A stretch of 60,092 nucleotides of DNA from an uncultured Flavobacteriales bacterium (GCA_943788145.1 CALSPD010000006.1:1-60092), one strand, 5' to 3'; shown: positions 1-14,117, counted from the stretch's first letter. The notes: generated from the sequence alone by a model not told the origin. A program made the numbers and translations.

Positions 1-3000
1 ATTGGATTGAATGGCTGTTTTTTGTTCGGGAGTCAATTCAACCAATGAAGCCAAAGAAAGCTGAGGAAAAACACTGCTTGTGGTTTGTTCGATGCAGCCA
101 TGCGGATAACGAATCAAGTAGGTCAGCTGCCGATCTAAATCCAAATCTGGGATACTCGAAACAACCAATGAAGCTTTGTTCGTGCCTGTGATGCCAAAGG
201 CTTTATAATCGAAACTCCAATTTTGATCGGGTTCCAAGGTGACACTCTCTGTTGTCGTAATGGCCGGATTTGGTGGCCTTACCATCAATTCTACTTCTTC
301 GAATGCCGTCTCCTTTCCTGAGCTAAGTTCGACTTTAAACTTGGCAACACCAAGCTGCCGTGCCACTTCAAACTCGAAGAATACCGTCTTATCGCCTTGT
401 TTGCTGAAAGTCACGCTTTGCTGTGTTGAGCCGAGCAGTTGCAACAATTCGTTGGTCGTCACCTTCACATTGACTTGCTTTATTTTATCGTCCATAGCGA
501 TGACATTCACAGGAATGGTTATGCGCTCGCTAGGTCCAAGAACGCGAGGCAAAGTGCTCAAAACCATCAGCGGTTGTTTCACCTGAATTTCCTTTCCGGC
601 TGAACCGTAGGCTCCTTCATAACCAGCTACGACCATGACACGAACGGCTCCTATGTAATTTGGAAGTTTAAGGTTATGCGAAAGTGTTTCGCCTTTTTTC
701 AAATAAAACGGACCTATGAACTGAACAACTGGCTTAAAACGATTGGCTTTTTCCTCCTCTTTATAAACAAGACCTTCATCACCTCCAATGGCGAGCAGCG
801 AAGCCATTTTCCCAGTTTGGGCGCTCATGACGTATTTGTACATATCCCAAGTGCGCACGCCCAATGCTTCTTTAGAATAAAAAGAATTCCAAGCCTCTGG
901 GTTTTAAATCGGGTTAACCCCAACAGACCTTCATCCACCACGGCCAAGGTGTAAGCCATAGCTCGACCATCCTTTTCACTGACCTTGACCTGGAATTTTT
1001 GTTCGGGTTGTAACGCAGCAGGTGCAGTGATTACAGGTTGAATACGCGTACTCGCATCGTTGATCGAAACCGGAATTACCCCATACATTCGAATAGGCAA
1101 GGAGTTTTCATCTTGCGCATGCGGTTGAATCAGCATGGCATTGACATAAACATTCGGTGCCATTTCCTTCGTGGCATCAATAGAAAAGCTGGTATGGTTT
1201 GATTCTGCCTTCACCCAAAATTGATCTAGAATTTTATCGCCCTTTTCAACGGTCACGTAGATTCTTCCAACACCTCCACTCGGAACGGTTACATCAATTT
1301 TTTCGCCTACGTCATAACTCGGCTTTTTTGTTTCCAAACTGAGCATGGCAGCAGCGTCCGTACCTTCATCGGTGTTGTTCCACCAGCCCGGATATTCCAC
1401 GAAGAAATCTTGAGCAGCGCTGTGGCCTGAAGCTTCATCTACTACGCGAAGCAAATACTTACCATAGTCCTTATTTGGAAAACTCAAATCATAAACGCCT
1501 CGGCCATTTTTGACTTCGAATTCTTCACTCTTTACCAGCTTTGACGACTCCCTGCGGATATATCGATGGGTTTCACTTTCGCCATTGCTCTCCCACCACC
1601 AATTCCAATTGATTTTATAAAGTTCAACGGTGACTTTTCGCGAAATCGATTTACCGTTTTCATCAACTGCGGCTATGGCTATAGCGTGTTCCTCCTCAGA
1701 ATTAAGTGCCGTTATCCAATTGGTTCCAGCGGGCATTTTCACTCCGACATAACTGCTGTAAGGAGAATATTTCGTACTCACAAAATCCTGACTGTAGTCG
1801 CCACCTTGCTCAAATACTTTTGTGCTGAATTTCATTTTCAGCATGCCTGGCGCTTCCCTAGGTTTTTCCCAATCAAAAGTCAAACGGGCATTGCCAGCAC
1901 TGTTGGTAGTTTGTTCTGAAACGATGGGATCGCTATCAAAAAACTGCCTCGAACGATCGTCAAATTGATAACCATCAAATCCTTTGAATTGGGTTTTCAT
2001 GTTTTCGACTTCCAATTCGACCCTAGCTTTCAGCCCACCACCAGGAGAACCATATAACCATTGAGCGGTCAGTTCAGCTTCCAAATCCTCGCTCGAACCG
2101 ATTACATCATCAAAGTCAAAATCAATCTTTAATCGATTCGGTTTTATGGTTTCTATTTTCAGTGTCTTGGTGAATTCAGAATTGCCTACAATGGCTTTAG
2201 CCATCCAGTTTCCTGTAATGTCTTCGGGTACAGTTTTTAATTTAAACGTGTAAAGGCCTTCCACCCCCTTGGTTTGGACTTTCCTGTCGTATAGTCTTCC
2301 TAAAGGGTCATAAAACTCAAGAACAACTGGATGCGTTTTTGGCAAAGCATTTTGCTTGTCTTCCAACATAAAGGACAAGAAAATGGTGTCGCCTGGTCGC
2401 CAAACGCCACGCTCACCATAAAGGAATCCCTTCACTCCCATTTTAATGCGCTGACCGCCAACTTCATATAGGCTTACGGACAGCGCAGAGCCATTATCCA
2501 CCCGAAGGTATCCGCGCTGGTTGGCATCTTTAGCAACGATCAAATAAGGCTTACCTTTTGAGATAATGTGGGCCACGCCATCGCCACTGGTTCTGCCTTC
2601 TCCTATTTTTCGATTCTGATAATTATAAGCTTCCACGCTAATCCCACTCATGGGATCGGTTGATTTTAAATCGGTAATAACAACATCATATTCATCGTTT
2701 GATGACTCTTTGGCAATCATGCCCATATCGCTGCTAAACAAATTCGCACTTATGCTCCTTCTGTTGTACATATAAAACGAAGGCGAACACGGATTATCAC
2801 GCTCAGAATAGTCATAATCATATTCGTAGTAATATTCATAATCGTAGTCATAGTCGCTGTAATAGTCGTTTCCACCATCGTCAAAATTGAGTTCCTTTGA
2901 CCGCAAGGGTTGAGCGTTATCTGCTTCTGTTTCCGAACAAGGATAAAGCGATTGGTGCCGAGAAAAAGAAAGCGTAACTCGATAGATGGCGCCAGGCTGA

Positions 3001-4268
3001 GGTTGAATGATCTTGCTCAGATCGATAGAGAAATTATTCCAAACACCATAATCTAGGCCTTCATCAGAAACAAGGTCAATCTGCTCGTCAGCCACCATTC
3101 GACCCACTCGGGTGATTTCGCGCGAGCCGCTGAGGTGATTAACCTGAAGAAACTGAGGAACGTTTTGCTCAAATATTTGGATTACCCGTAGGTTGACAGC
3201 CTTTAAATTGATGGCACGAAACGGAAAACTAGAACCGCCTGTGGATGGCATGATCACACCATCGCCAAGCAGTTCGACAGCCGGATGCTCAAGGTTAAAT
3301 TCAACTGCCCTGAAGTACGATTCAATCAACGATGAACCCTTTACATTGACCACAGATTCTTCAATCACTATGGTTTCATGGCTGCTCAATTGTTCGGTTG
3401 GATACGCTTTAATTTCATTGTTATCTACTGAAAATCGAAGGTCTTTACCTGAGTTAAGGTGGATTAGCCCAGTCAAATCTTGATTCGGATCGACCGGATC
3501 GCTGAATTGAAGTGAAAAATGCAAACTTGGAGCTCGTAAGGTGTTGACCTGAACCAAACTAAATTCACCTAGCGGTGGAATACGCACATCTAAATCGTCA
3601 CTCACGTTGGCGCCTATTGGTTCGCCATCCCACTTCAAGGCTAACTCAGAAGCCTTTTCACCACGAACAACTCCTTTTACGGTAAACGCATGTGCATGTC
3701 CATCTTCGGCATGTGTCCATTCAATGGGGAGTTTTTTTCCGCTTTGTTCGGCCACTAGGCAAGCCTGAATATCTATTGGATCGGCCCCATCACTGGTTCT
3801 CAGACTTCCAAAAAGTTCTTGTTTGGAAAAATCATTCATATCAACCGACCGAAGCCCTTCAAACGCAACAAAAAGGTTTTGTTTAATGACCATGAAACCA
3901 AAGCGCATTTCTTCAAATTCATCAGGCACCTGCATAAGCTCTTTTAAGTAGAACGTCCCGACAAAGTTTTCTCCTGAAGGTAGTTTGGATGCTGGTCTGA
4001 ATTCGATCGTTTGATCATCTACCCAAAAAGCCTTTCCTTCAATGGCGGGTTCGAATTCAAACAGCTCTTTATCGATCTCAGTTCCATCCTCTGCTCCTTC
4101 GAATGGTTCGATTAATATGACTTTAATGGTAGATTGGCTTGAAATTATTCCAGAGGTGAATCCACTGACGTAGGAACTGAATCCAGGATCAACTACAATG
4201 CGTGTGATTTCAGTTTCTCCACACGACCATAATAGGGTAATGAGGCAAAGGGTGAGAACTTTTTTCAT
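1..4268 (-). pseudogene. alpha-2-macroglobulin family lipoprotein, frameshifted and truncated by the window edge
   Basis: Bacterial alpha-2-macroglobulins are large envelope-anchored protease traps. The N-terminus is a lipoprotein signal (Met-Lys-Lys, hydrophobic core, then Leu-Trp-Ser-Cys with Cys16). The middle holds typical macroglobulin beta-sandwich text such as GVWRPGDTIFLSF and VVDEGLLGLTRFKT. Directly after FKT the frame breaks: reading on in the same frame gives about 25 unrelated residues and a stop near 825, whereas shifting by one base at the C run complementary to 899-901 gives PEAWNSFYSKEALGV and an open frame to base 1. That frame contains PHGCIEQ near 85-105, the thioester motif (GCxEQ) of the family. 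One missing C explains the break; it may be a sequencing error or true inactivation. An Asp/Tyr-rich stretch lies at about residues 467-487. The C-terminus is outside the window. Confidence 0.9.
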
Positions 4269-4412
4269 AGGGTGCAGTTTTTATCAAATCAGAACGGTTC
4301 ATCCGATTTGACTTTTATTAGGCCGAAAATTAGTTCAAGAATAAAAAAGTATCTATCGATGATTAGAATCCGCGTATATGTGCTTAGAATGTGAGATAAA
4401 TCATCTTAAGAA

Positions 4413-4440
4413 TTGAAGCAAAAACGAGTTTCTAACTTCG
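4413..4440 (+). promoter_or_regulatory. candidate promoter for the DUF423 gene
   Basis: TTG at 4413-4415, a 17-base spacer and TAACTTCG at 4433-4440, one mismatch from the Bacteroidota -7 element TAnnTTTG, 16 bases before the ATG at 4457. Found by eye only. Confidence 0.4.
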
Positions 4441-4456
4441 CGGCATATTTAACCAC

Positions 4457-4864
4457 ATGCACGCAAAACCCTTTCACCTCTTTTTTGGCTCCTTTTTCGC
4501 GATGACGGCCGTGATTCTGGGCGCTTTTGGAGCCCACATTCTCAAAGAGCATTTAAGTCCCGAACAACTAATGTCATTCGAAACTGGAGTTCGATATCAA
4601 ATGTTTCATGCCTTGGTTTTATTGATGTTGGCATTGAAGGGCCATTCATTTCATTTGAAATATGAAAAACAAATTGTTACGTTTTTTGGATTGGGCATCT
4701 TGTTATTCTCTTTTTCCATCTATTTGCTCAACTTGCAACATTTATTGGGACTTCAATTACGATGGTTAGGACCAATAACGCCCATCGGAGGAACGCTTTT
4801 AATCATAGGCTGGGCGCTGATGTTCGCGGATGCAACGCAACTTATCACCAAAAAAAAGCAGTGA
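4457..4864 (+). CDS. DUF423 family small integral membrane protein
   Basis: This 135-residue protein begins with a hydrophobic segment followed by AVILGAFGAHILKEHLSPEQLMSF, the hallmark N-terminal block of DUF423 (E. coli YgdD type). Four membrane segments are visible, at about residues 7-25, 48-62, 73-92 and 103-122, with a short basic C-terminus. The biochemical role of the family is unknown. The gene is divergent from the alpha-2-macroglobulin gene and precedes pckA by 108 bases; a weak hairpin between them suggests separate transcription. Confidence 0.85.
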   Translation: MHAKPFHLFFGSFFAMTAVILGAFGAHILKEHLSPEQLMSFETGVRYQMFHALVLLMLALKGHSFHLKYEKQIVTFFGLGILLFSFSIYLLNLQHLLGLQLRWLGPITPIGGTLLIIGWALMFADATQLITKKKQ

Positions 4865-4867
4865 TTG

Positions 4868-4892
4868 TGCAAAAAAAGTCAGGTTTTTTGCA
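4868..4892 (+). terminator. weak terminator-like hairpin after the DUF423 gene
   Basis: TGCAAAAAA (4868-4876) and TTTTTTGCA (4884-4892) form a 9-bp stem with a 7-base loop. The T run is inside the stem, so strength as a terminator is uncertain. Confidence 0.3.
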
Positions 4893-4972
4893 GGATATCC
4901 CACAAATCATTACAAAACTTTGCAGTCGAAATAACTTGAACATTAATTAGCGTTTAAGAGTAAATCATTTTT

Positions 4973-6589
4973 ATGAACGAATTCGGAAGAAAACCTAAAA
5001 ATTCATCAATCGCAGACTTGGGATTGGGAAAAGTAAAAGCGGCTTATTGGAACTTAGAACCTGCAGAGCTAGTGGAAGACACGATTTTGAATGGTCAAGG
5101 ATTTTTGACAAATACAGGTGCGTTGGCCATCGATACGGGCGAATTCACAGGTAGGTCACCAAAAGACAAATTCATCGTTCGCGATGAACAAACAGAAGAC
5201 ACAATCTGGTGGGACGGTAGCTTCAACAATGCATTCTCGCCAGCGAAAGTGAAGCCGCTCATGAATCGCATGAAGGCTTACTTAATGGACCGAGAAGTAT
5301 ATGTAAGAGATTGTTACGCCTGCGCTGATCCAGAACATCGATTGAACATCCGCGTAGTAACAGAATTCCCATGGAGCAACATGTTTGCATACAATATGTT
5401 CTTGCGACCAACGGAAGATGAATTGGAAGACTTTGAACCGGAGTGGACCATTTTATGTGTTCCGGGCTTTGAAGCCGATCCTGAAATTGATGGAACTAGA
5501 CAGCACAACTTCAGCATATTGGATTTCACCAATAAACTTGCATTGATAGGCGGTTCTGGGTATACTGGCGAGATTAAAAAAGGAATTTTCACGGTACTTA
5601 ATTATGTATTGCCACAAGACCGCGGTGTCTTAAGTATGCATTGCTCAGCGAATAGTGGTGAAGATGGCGATGCTGCTGTATTCTTCGGGCTTTCTGGCAC
5701 AGGAAAAACAACGCTTTCTGCCGATCCAAATCGAAGACTGATTGGTGATGATGAACACGGTTGGACCAACAAAGGCGTTTTCAACTTTGAAGGCGGTTGT
5801 TATGCGAAGTGCATCGATTTAACCGAAGAAAAAGAACCACAAATCTGGAAAGCGATAAAATTTGGAGCATTGCTCGAAAACATTGAAACTTTTGGTGCAT
5901 CAAGCGAAGTGGATTTTGAGAATAGCGAGAAAACTGAAAACACACGCGTTAGCTATCCGATTTATCACATTGACAACATCGCTGAGCCTTCAATGGGAGG
6001 AATTCCAAAGAATATCTTCTTCCTAACTGCTGATGCATTTGGCGTTTTACCTCCAGTTTCAAAATTGACGCCTGGTCAAGCTATGTATCACTTCATTTCC
6101 GGTTATACGGCCAAAGTTGCTGGAACTGAGGCTGGAGTAACCGAGCCACAAACTACCTTTTCGGCTTGTTTTGGCGCCCCTTTCTTACCTCTACATCCAA
6201 CTAAATATGCGGAGATGTTGGGTCAAAAAATGAAGGACCACAATGTGAACATTTGGTTGATCAACACTGGATGGAGTGGTGGTGAATATGGCGTTGGATC
6301 ACGAATCAAACTTTCATACACTAGAGCCATGATTACGGCTGCCTTAACAGGTAAATTGGATAATGTAGACTTTCAAGAACACGAGATTTTTGGACTGAAC
6401 ATGCCCACTTCATGTGAAGGTGTTCCTGCCGACATTCTAAATCCAAAAAACACTTGGACAGATAAGGTTGCATATGACAAAAAAGCAGGCGCACTTGCTG
6501 AATCTTTTGTCAAGAATTTCGAAAAATTCGCGGCTTACGCAAACGATGAGATTATGGCTGCAGCACCTCGGGTTGGTGTTGGCGCCTAA
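4973..6589 (+). CDS. pckA: phosphoenolpyruvate carboxykinase (ATP)
   Basis: Converts oxaloacetate and ATP to phosphoenolpyruvate, CO2 and ADP in the cytoplasm, the entry step of gluconeogenesis. The 538-residue length is normal for the ATP type. Visible motifs are the N-terminal FTGRSPKDKFIV, the P-loop GLSGTGKTTLS at about residues 239-249, the metal-binding GDDEHGW at about 258-264, and NTGWSGGEYGVGSRIKLSYTR in the C-terminal domain. The ATG at 4973 gives the expected N-terminus and no other start fits better. A strong terminator follows 23 bases after the stop, so the gene appears monocistronic. Confidence 0.98.
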   Translation: MNEFGRKPKNSSIADLGLGKVKAAYWNLEPAELVEDTILNGQGFLTNTGALAIDTGEFTGRSPKDKFIVRDEQTEDTIWWDGSFNNAFSPAKVKPLMNRMKAYLMDREVYVRDCYACADPEHRLNIRVVTEFPWSNMFAYNMFLRPTEDELEDFEPEWTILCVPGFEADPEIDGTRQHNFSILDFTNKLALIGGSGYTGEIKKGIFTVLNYVLPQDRGVLSMHCSANSGEDGDAAVFFGLSGTGKTTLSADPNRRLIGDDEHGWTNKGVFNFEGGCYAKCIDLTEEKEPQIWKAIKFGALLENIETFGASSEVDFENSEKTENTRVSYPIYHIDNIAEPSMGGIPKNIFFLTADAFGVLPPVSKLTPGQAMYHFISGYTAKVAGTEAGVTEPQTTFSACFGAPFLPLHPTKYAEMLGQKMKDHNVNIWLINTGWSGGEYGVGSRIKLSYTRAMITAALTGKLDNVDFQEHEIFGLNMPTSCEGVPADILNPKNTWTDKVAYDKKAGALAESFVKNFEKFAAYANDEIMAAAPRVGVGA

Positions 6590-6611
6590 TTATTGAAACT
6601 CAATATCTGAA

Positions 6612-6641
6612 AAGGGCTTGCATTGCAGGCCCTTTTTTATT
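6612..6641 (+). terminator. rho-independent terminator of pckA
   Basis: GGGCTTGC and GCAGGCCC form an 8-bp stem (one G-U pair) around a 3-base loop, flanked by an A run and followed by six T. It covers the TTG at 6623 that could otherwise be taken as the rsmE start. Confidence 0.85.
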
Positions 6642-6670
6642 TAAAACGATCAAGCATCTTTGCCATCGAA

Positions 6671-7375
6671 ATGGAAGATTTACCTCGGTTTTATTTGCCC
6701 CAAGCTCAGCTCGGTTTGCGACTTAATCTGGATGAAGAAGAATGGCGCCATGCGAAAGTGTTGCGGCTGGGAGATAACAGCGCGGTTCATGTCGTAACCG
6801 GAGTTGGCGAGCTATTCATTGGGTTTATTACTCCTGCGAAACGAGGTGCTAGCATATTGATTGACCAATTGTTGACATCGAAACCACGGCCAGAAAGAAG
6901 GTTAATACTTGCTGTTGCGCCCACAAAAAACATGGCTCGATTTGAATGGATTATCGAAAAGTCAGTAGAAATTGGAGTGGACGAAATCATTCCGCTACAA
7001 TGTGAAAATTCTGAACGAATTCACCTAAAAAGAGAGCGACTAGACCGAATCGCTATTAGTGCCTTAAAACAAAGCAAAAACCTTTGGATGCCTGAGATAC
7101 ATGAAGTTGTAAAATTTGATTCCATGAGAGATTTCAAAACAGATTCCAATTGGATTGCCCATTGCTTGGACAGCGAAAAAAACTCGATTCACGAGCTTTC
7201 AACCACTTCCTGCAGCCAATTAATTTGCATTGGTCCAGAAGGTGATTTTTCTTCAAAAGAGCTGGACATGGCCATCGCCTTTGGTTTTAAACCTTTGAGT
7301 CTAGGCGAACATAGGCTCCGAACAGAAACCGCGGCCATTACCGCTTGCATTGCAGCCAATTTGTTATACCATTGA
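6671..7375 (+). CDS. rsmE: 16S rRNA (uracil-1498-N3)-methyltransferase RsmE
   Basis: Methylates N3 of U1498 of 16S rRNA in the assembled 30S subunit, using S-adenosylmethionine. The 234-residue product starts with PRFYLP, the usual RsmE N-terminus, followed by the PUA-like segment with HAKVLRLGDN. The SPOUT trefoil-knot signatures are present: GPEGDFSSKEL at about residue 188 and LGEHRLRTETAA near the C-terminus. The ATG at 6671 is preferred over an upstream TTG at 6623, because the latter lies in the pckA terminator and would add 16 unconserved residues. It heads a run with the DUF4159 and channel genes, 20 bases before the next start. Confidence 0.95.
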   Translation: MEDLPRFYLPQAQLGLRLNLDEEEWRHAKVLRLGDNSAVHVVTGVGELFIGFITPAKRGASILIDQLLTSKPRPERRLILAVAPTKNMARFEWIIEKSVEIGVDEIIPLQCENSERIHLKRERLDRIAISALKQSKNLWMPEIHEVVKFDSMRDFKTDSNWIAHCLDSEKNSIHELSTTSCSQLICIGPEGDFSSKELDMAIAFGFKPLSLGEHRLRTETAAITACIAANLLYH

Positions 7376-7395
7376 CGGTCGCTTATCTTCGATCC

Positions 7396-8067
7396 ATGAA
7401 ATACATTTTCATCCTATTTATTGGCCTTTTATCGCATCAAATCAACGCACAAGAATTGATGAAGCTTGGTCTGGTTAAATATCAAGGAGGTGGAGATTGG
7501 TATGCAAACCTTGACACTTCCTTGCCAAATCTCATTGCCTTTTGCAATAAAAATATTGGAACAAACCTCGATCCCGATCAGGTTGTGGTCGAATTAAGTG
7601 AGCGCTCAATTTATCAATATCCATATCTGCATATGACCGGACATGGAAACGTTGTGTTTAGCGATGCTGAAGTTCAAAACCTACGGAAATACTTACTCTC
7701 TGGTGGATTCCTGCATATTGATGACAACTATGGCATGGATCCGTTCATTCGGCCACAAATAAATAGGGTGTTTCCCGAGTTGGAATTCATTGAATTACCT
7801 GCCAGTCATCCAATTTTTCACCAGAAATATGACTTTAGCTCAGGCTTACCAAAAATTCACGAACACGACAATAATCGCCCACAGGCCCTTGGTCTTTATT
7901 ATGAAGGGCGTTTGGTGTGTTTATATACCTTCGAGAGTGATTTAGGTGATGGATGGGAAGATCCACGAGTGCACAACGACACAGAAAGCAACCACATCGA
8001 ATCGCTAAAGATGGGCGCCAATATCATTCAATTTGTTTTCATGAATAATGAATCAGGAGAAGGTTAG
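7396..8067 (+). CDS. secreted DUF4159 domain protein
   Basis: The 223-residue product has a signal peptide ending near Ile-Asn-Ala-Gln and one DUF4159 domain. Recognisable blocks are YPYLHMTGHGNVVFSD, then GGFLHIDDNYGMDPFIRP, and later GLYYEGRLVCLYTFESDLGDGWED. DUF4159 proteins are common in Bacteroidota and have a fold related to glutamine-amidotransferase-like domains, but no activity is established. The start at 7396 is chosen because it gives a clean signal peptide; an earlier ATG at 7345 lies inside rsmE. The end overlaps the K+ channel start by 20 bases, so the two are probably co-translated. Confidence 0.85.
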   Translation: MKYIFILFIGLLSHQINAQELMKLGLVKYQGGGDWYANLDTSLPNLIAFCNKNIGTNLDPDQVVVELSERSIYQYPYLHMTGHGNVVFSDAEVQNLRKYLLSGGFLHIDDNYGMDPFIRPQINRVFPELEFIELPASHPIFHQKYDFSSGLPKIHEHDNNRPQALGLYYEGRLVCLYTFESDLGDGWEDPRVHNDTESNHIESLKMGANIIQFVFMNNESGEG

Positions 8068-8893
8068 AGATAAAAATTCGTTACGTGAGCGGCTGTACGT
8101 GATCATTTTTGGCACGGATACTCCGGCTGGAAAATATTTTGACATTGCCTTGCTTTGGGCCATTGTGCTCAGCACCGTTGCCGTAATGCTCGAAAGTGTA
8201 AGAGAAATCCAAGAAAACTATGGCGATTGGCTGTTATATGCCGAATATGCATTCACCGTATTGTTTACCATTGAATTTGTTCTTAGGATGTGGACGTCAA
8301 GAAAGCCATTGGGTTATTTATTCAGCTTTTACGGTATTGTGGATGTACTTTCTATTTTACCGACATACATGGCTCTTTTTATGGCGCAATCGCAATTCTT
8401 GCGGGTTATTCGAATTTTCCGATTGATGCGTGTATTCCGAGTTTTAAAGCTGGGCCGATCTATGCGCGAAGCCGATACGCTTTGGAGTTCTCTTAAAGCG
8501 AGTCGTACTAAAATTGGTGTTTTCCTTTTCGCTGTTTTTAACGTGGCAGTCATTATGGGCACCGTAATGTACATTGTTGAGGGTGGTGAAAATGGCTTTA
8601 CAAGTATTCCGAGGAGTATTTATTGGGCAATTGTCACCATGACTACCGTTGGTTTTGGGGATATTCATCCGCATACGGCACTTGGCCAATTCTTGGCTGT
8701 AGTGTTAATGATTATGGGATATGGCATTATAGCAGTGCCCACTGGCATTGTAGGTGCTGATATAATTCGCGGTTCCGGTGATAAACCTAATGTTCGATTG
8801 CGACCAATTAATTCCAATCATTGTGATAATTGTGGGCTGACCGGACATTTGGAAGACGCTAATTATTGTAGGCAATGTGGTTCAGAATTATAA
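8048..8893 (+). CDS. voltage-gated potassium channel with C-terminal zinc ribbon
   Basis: A 281-residue six-helix K+ channel subunit. S1 lies at about residues 30-48 and S2 at 62-80. S4 at 118-135 carries Arg/Lys at every third position (R119, R122, R125, R128, R131, K134), the voltage-sensor pattern. S5, the pore helix and the selectivity filter TTVGFGD (199-205) follow, then S6 at about 212-238. After S6 a short linker leads to a four-cysteine zinc-ribbon-like tail (C259, C262, C274, C277; C-x2-C-x11-C-x2-C), which could mediate assembly or sensing. The start overlaps the end of the DUF4159 gene by 20 bases. Confidence 0.93.
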   Translation: MNQEKVRDKNSLRERLYVIIFGTDTPAGKYFDIALLWAIVLSTVAVMLESVREIQENYGDWLLYAEYAFTVLFTIEFVLRMWTSRKPLGYLFSFYGIVDVLSILPTYMALFMAQSQFLRVIRIFRLMRVFRVLKLGRSMREADTLWSSLKASRTKIGVFLFAVFNVAVIMGTVMYIVEGGENGFTSIPRSIYWAIVTMTTVGFGDIHPHTALGQFLAVVLMIMGYGIIAVPTGIVGADIIRGSGDKPNVRLRPINSNHCDNCGLTGHLEDANYCRQCGSEL

Positions 8894-8916
8894 TCGATTG
8901 TGAAACTTTTCATCAC

Positions 8917-8950
8917 TTTGTCAAATATTGAATACTTCCTTTTAGATTTG
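8917..8950 (+). promoter_or_regulatory. candidate Bacteroidota-type promoter for the 8998 gene
   Basis: TTTG at 8917-8920 and TAGATTTG at 8943-8950, a perfect TAnnTTTG -7 element, 47 bases before the start codon. The 22-base spacing is at the long end of what the family tolerates. Confidence 0.5.
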
Positions 8951-8997
8951 CCTTGCGTCTATAGGAGACATAACGACTAAAATCCAACGTAATAATT

Positions 8998-10065
8998 ATG
9001 AAAAACTCTACTCGAATCCTTTCTACAATGGTCTTGAGTGCTTTCAGTCTAGCGTCTGTAGCACAATATGACCTTGCAGTTACGGGCGTGGCGACAATTG
9101 CCACAGCATCAAACGAAATTGCACCGAATGTGCCTATCCTCCTTTCCATTGGAATTGAGAACCTAGGTGTGGACATTCCGGAAAACACCACTTTCTCTGT
9201 AATTGCTTTAAATGGTACGGACACCGTTAGTGTAAACCACCAATGGACCTTCGTAAATGGAGATTATCCAAACGGAGCGACTGGAACTGTGGAATCAAAC
9301 ACGTTCACGCTTCCTGCCGCACCTCCCAATGTTCAATTGTGTGGCGTTATAATCATTCACATTCCAGATGTTGATTCTACAAATAATTTTAGCTGCCAAG
9401 CATTTACTGTGTCTAGTTCTGCTTCTACGGACATTAAGGCTCAATCCGTTTCTATCAATGCACCTTCTGATTTAGATGGTTTTGACATCGATGGTGGTGA
9501 TGCAGATCCAGATCCAATTACAGATGTTCATATTGTATTCAAAAACGTTGGTAATACTACATTCCCAGCTGGATATCAAATTCCTTACACTTACGATTAC
9601 TACGGTGCTACTGCTGGATTCGTGGGTACATTGGCTGAAGCTTTAGCTCCAGATGGTGAGACTCAACGTCCAAGTGTTGACCCAAGCTTCACAGTTGAAA
9701 CTGAAACGGGTACATTCAAAATGTGCGGTTATTCAACATTAGTTGATAGCGACCCAAGCAACGATACTATTTGCACTTCTTTTACCCTTGTTGACACTTA
9801 CGTTCCACCACCCCCCATCGGAATCAACGAAGGACCATTGTCTGGTGTGAAAATGTTCATCAGCGGTGACGCCATTATGGTTCATGGAGTGGTAGCTCCA
9901 ACAGACGTTACAGTAATGGATGCTTCTGGAAAGCTCATTGTTAGCGAGCAAGTAACAAAAGATGGCATGGTTTCTTTAAACAATGCTCCTGCTGGAGTTT
10001 ACATCATTCGATCTGTTAACACAACAACAGGTTTATCTACAATGCAAAAAGTTGCTAAGAACTAA
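8998..10065 (+). CDS. secreted CARDB-like protein with T9SS type A sorting domain
   Basis: This 355-residue protein has a signal peptide ending near SVAQ, then repeated beta-sandwich segments resembling CARDB domains: an N-terminal segment (YDLAVTGVATI, then PILLSIGIENLG) and a second at about residues 145-260. The last 90 residues form a T9SS type A sorting domain (VTVMDASGKLIV, then APAGVYIIRSVN and a basic end), so export to the cell surface or medium is expected. The binding partner is unknown. The next gene encodes a protein of the same layout, suggesting a duplication. It has its own promoter-like element and a strong terminator. Confidence 0.85.
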   Translation: MKNSTRILSTMVLSAFSLASVAQYDLAVTGVATIATASNEIAPNVPILLSIGIENLGVDIPENTTFSVIALNGTDTVSVNHQWTFVNGDYPNGATGTVESNTFTLPAAPPNVQLCGVIIIHIPDVDSTNNFSCQAFTVSSSASTDIKAQSVSINAPSDLDGFDIDGGDADPDPITDVHIVFKNVGNTTFPAGYQIPYTYDYYGATAGFVGTLAEALAPDGETQRPSVDPSFTVETETGTFKMCGYSTLVDSDPSNDTICTSFTLVDTYVPPPPIGINEGPLSGVKMFISGDAIMVHGVVAPTDVTVMDASGKLIVSEQVTKDGMVSLNNAPAGVYIIRSVNTTTGLSTMQKVAKN

Positions 10066-10085
10066 CTAGTTCATCAAAGCTCTTT

Positions 10086-10121
10086 AAAGCCCAGATTTCA
10101 ATTGAAATCTGGGCTTTTTTA
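10086..10121 (+). terminator. rho-independent terminator after the first CARDB-like gene
   Basis: AAAGCCCAGATTTC and its complement form a perfect 14-bp or longer stem around a central AATT, followed by a T run. Confidence 0.9.
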
Positions 10122-10192
10122 TGTTCAATACCCAACGATTAGCTACACTCTTCGTTTAAAGAAGTATCTTCACCGCAAATCCAAAAAAGGCC

Positions 10193-14066
<3,874 letters not shown>

Positions 14067-14117
14067 GCAAAAGTGCCGCTAGCTACGGTCGGAAAAATGT
14101 TGGATTCAAAAAGAATT

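Noticed and set aside
239..954. Plus-strand ORFs opposite the alpha-2-macroglobulin
   Set aside because: Composition is that of an antisense shadow, and the minus frame is clearly coding, including the thioester motif.
4762..4950. Overlapping ORF at the end of the DUF423 gene
   Set aside because: It is an out-of-frame shadow running through the intergenic hairpin.
6623..6670. TTG start that would extend RsmE by 16 residues
   Set aside because: It lies inside the pckA terminator hairpin, and the family N-terminus begins at the ATG at 6671.
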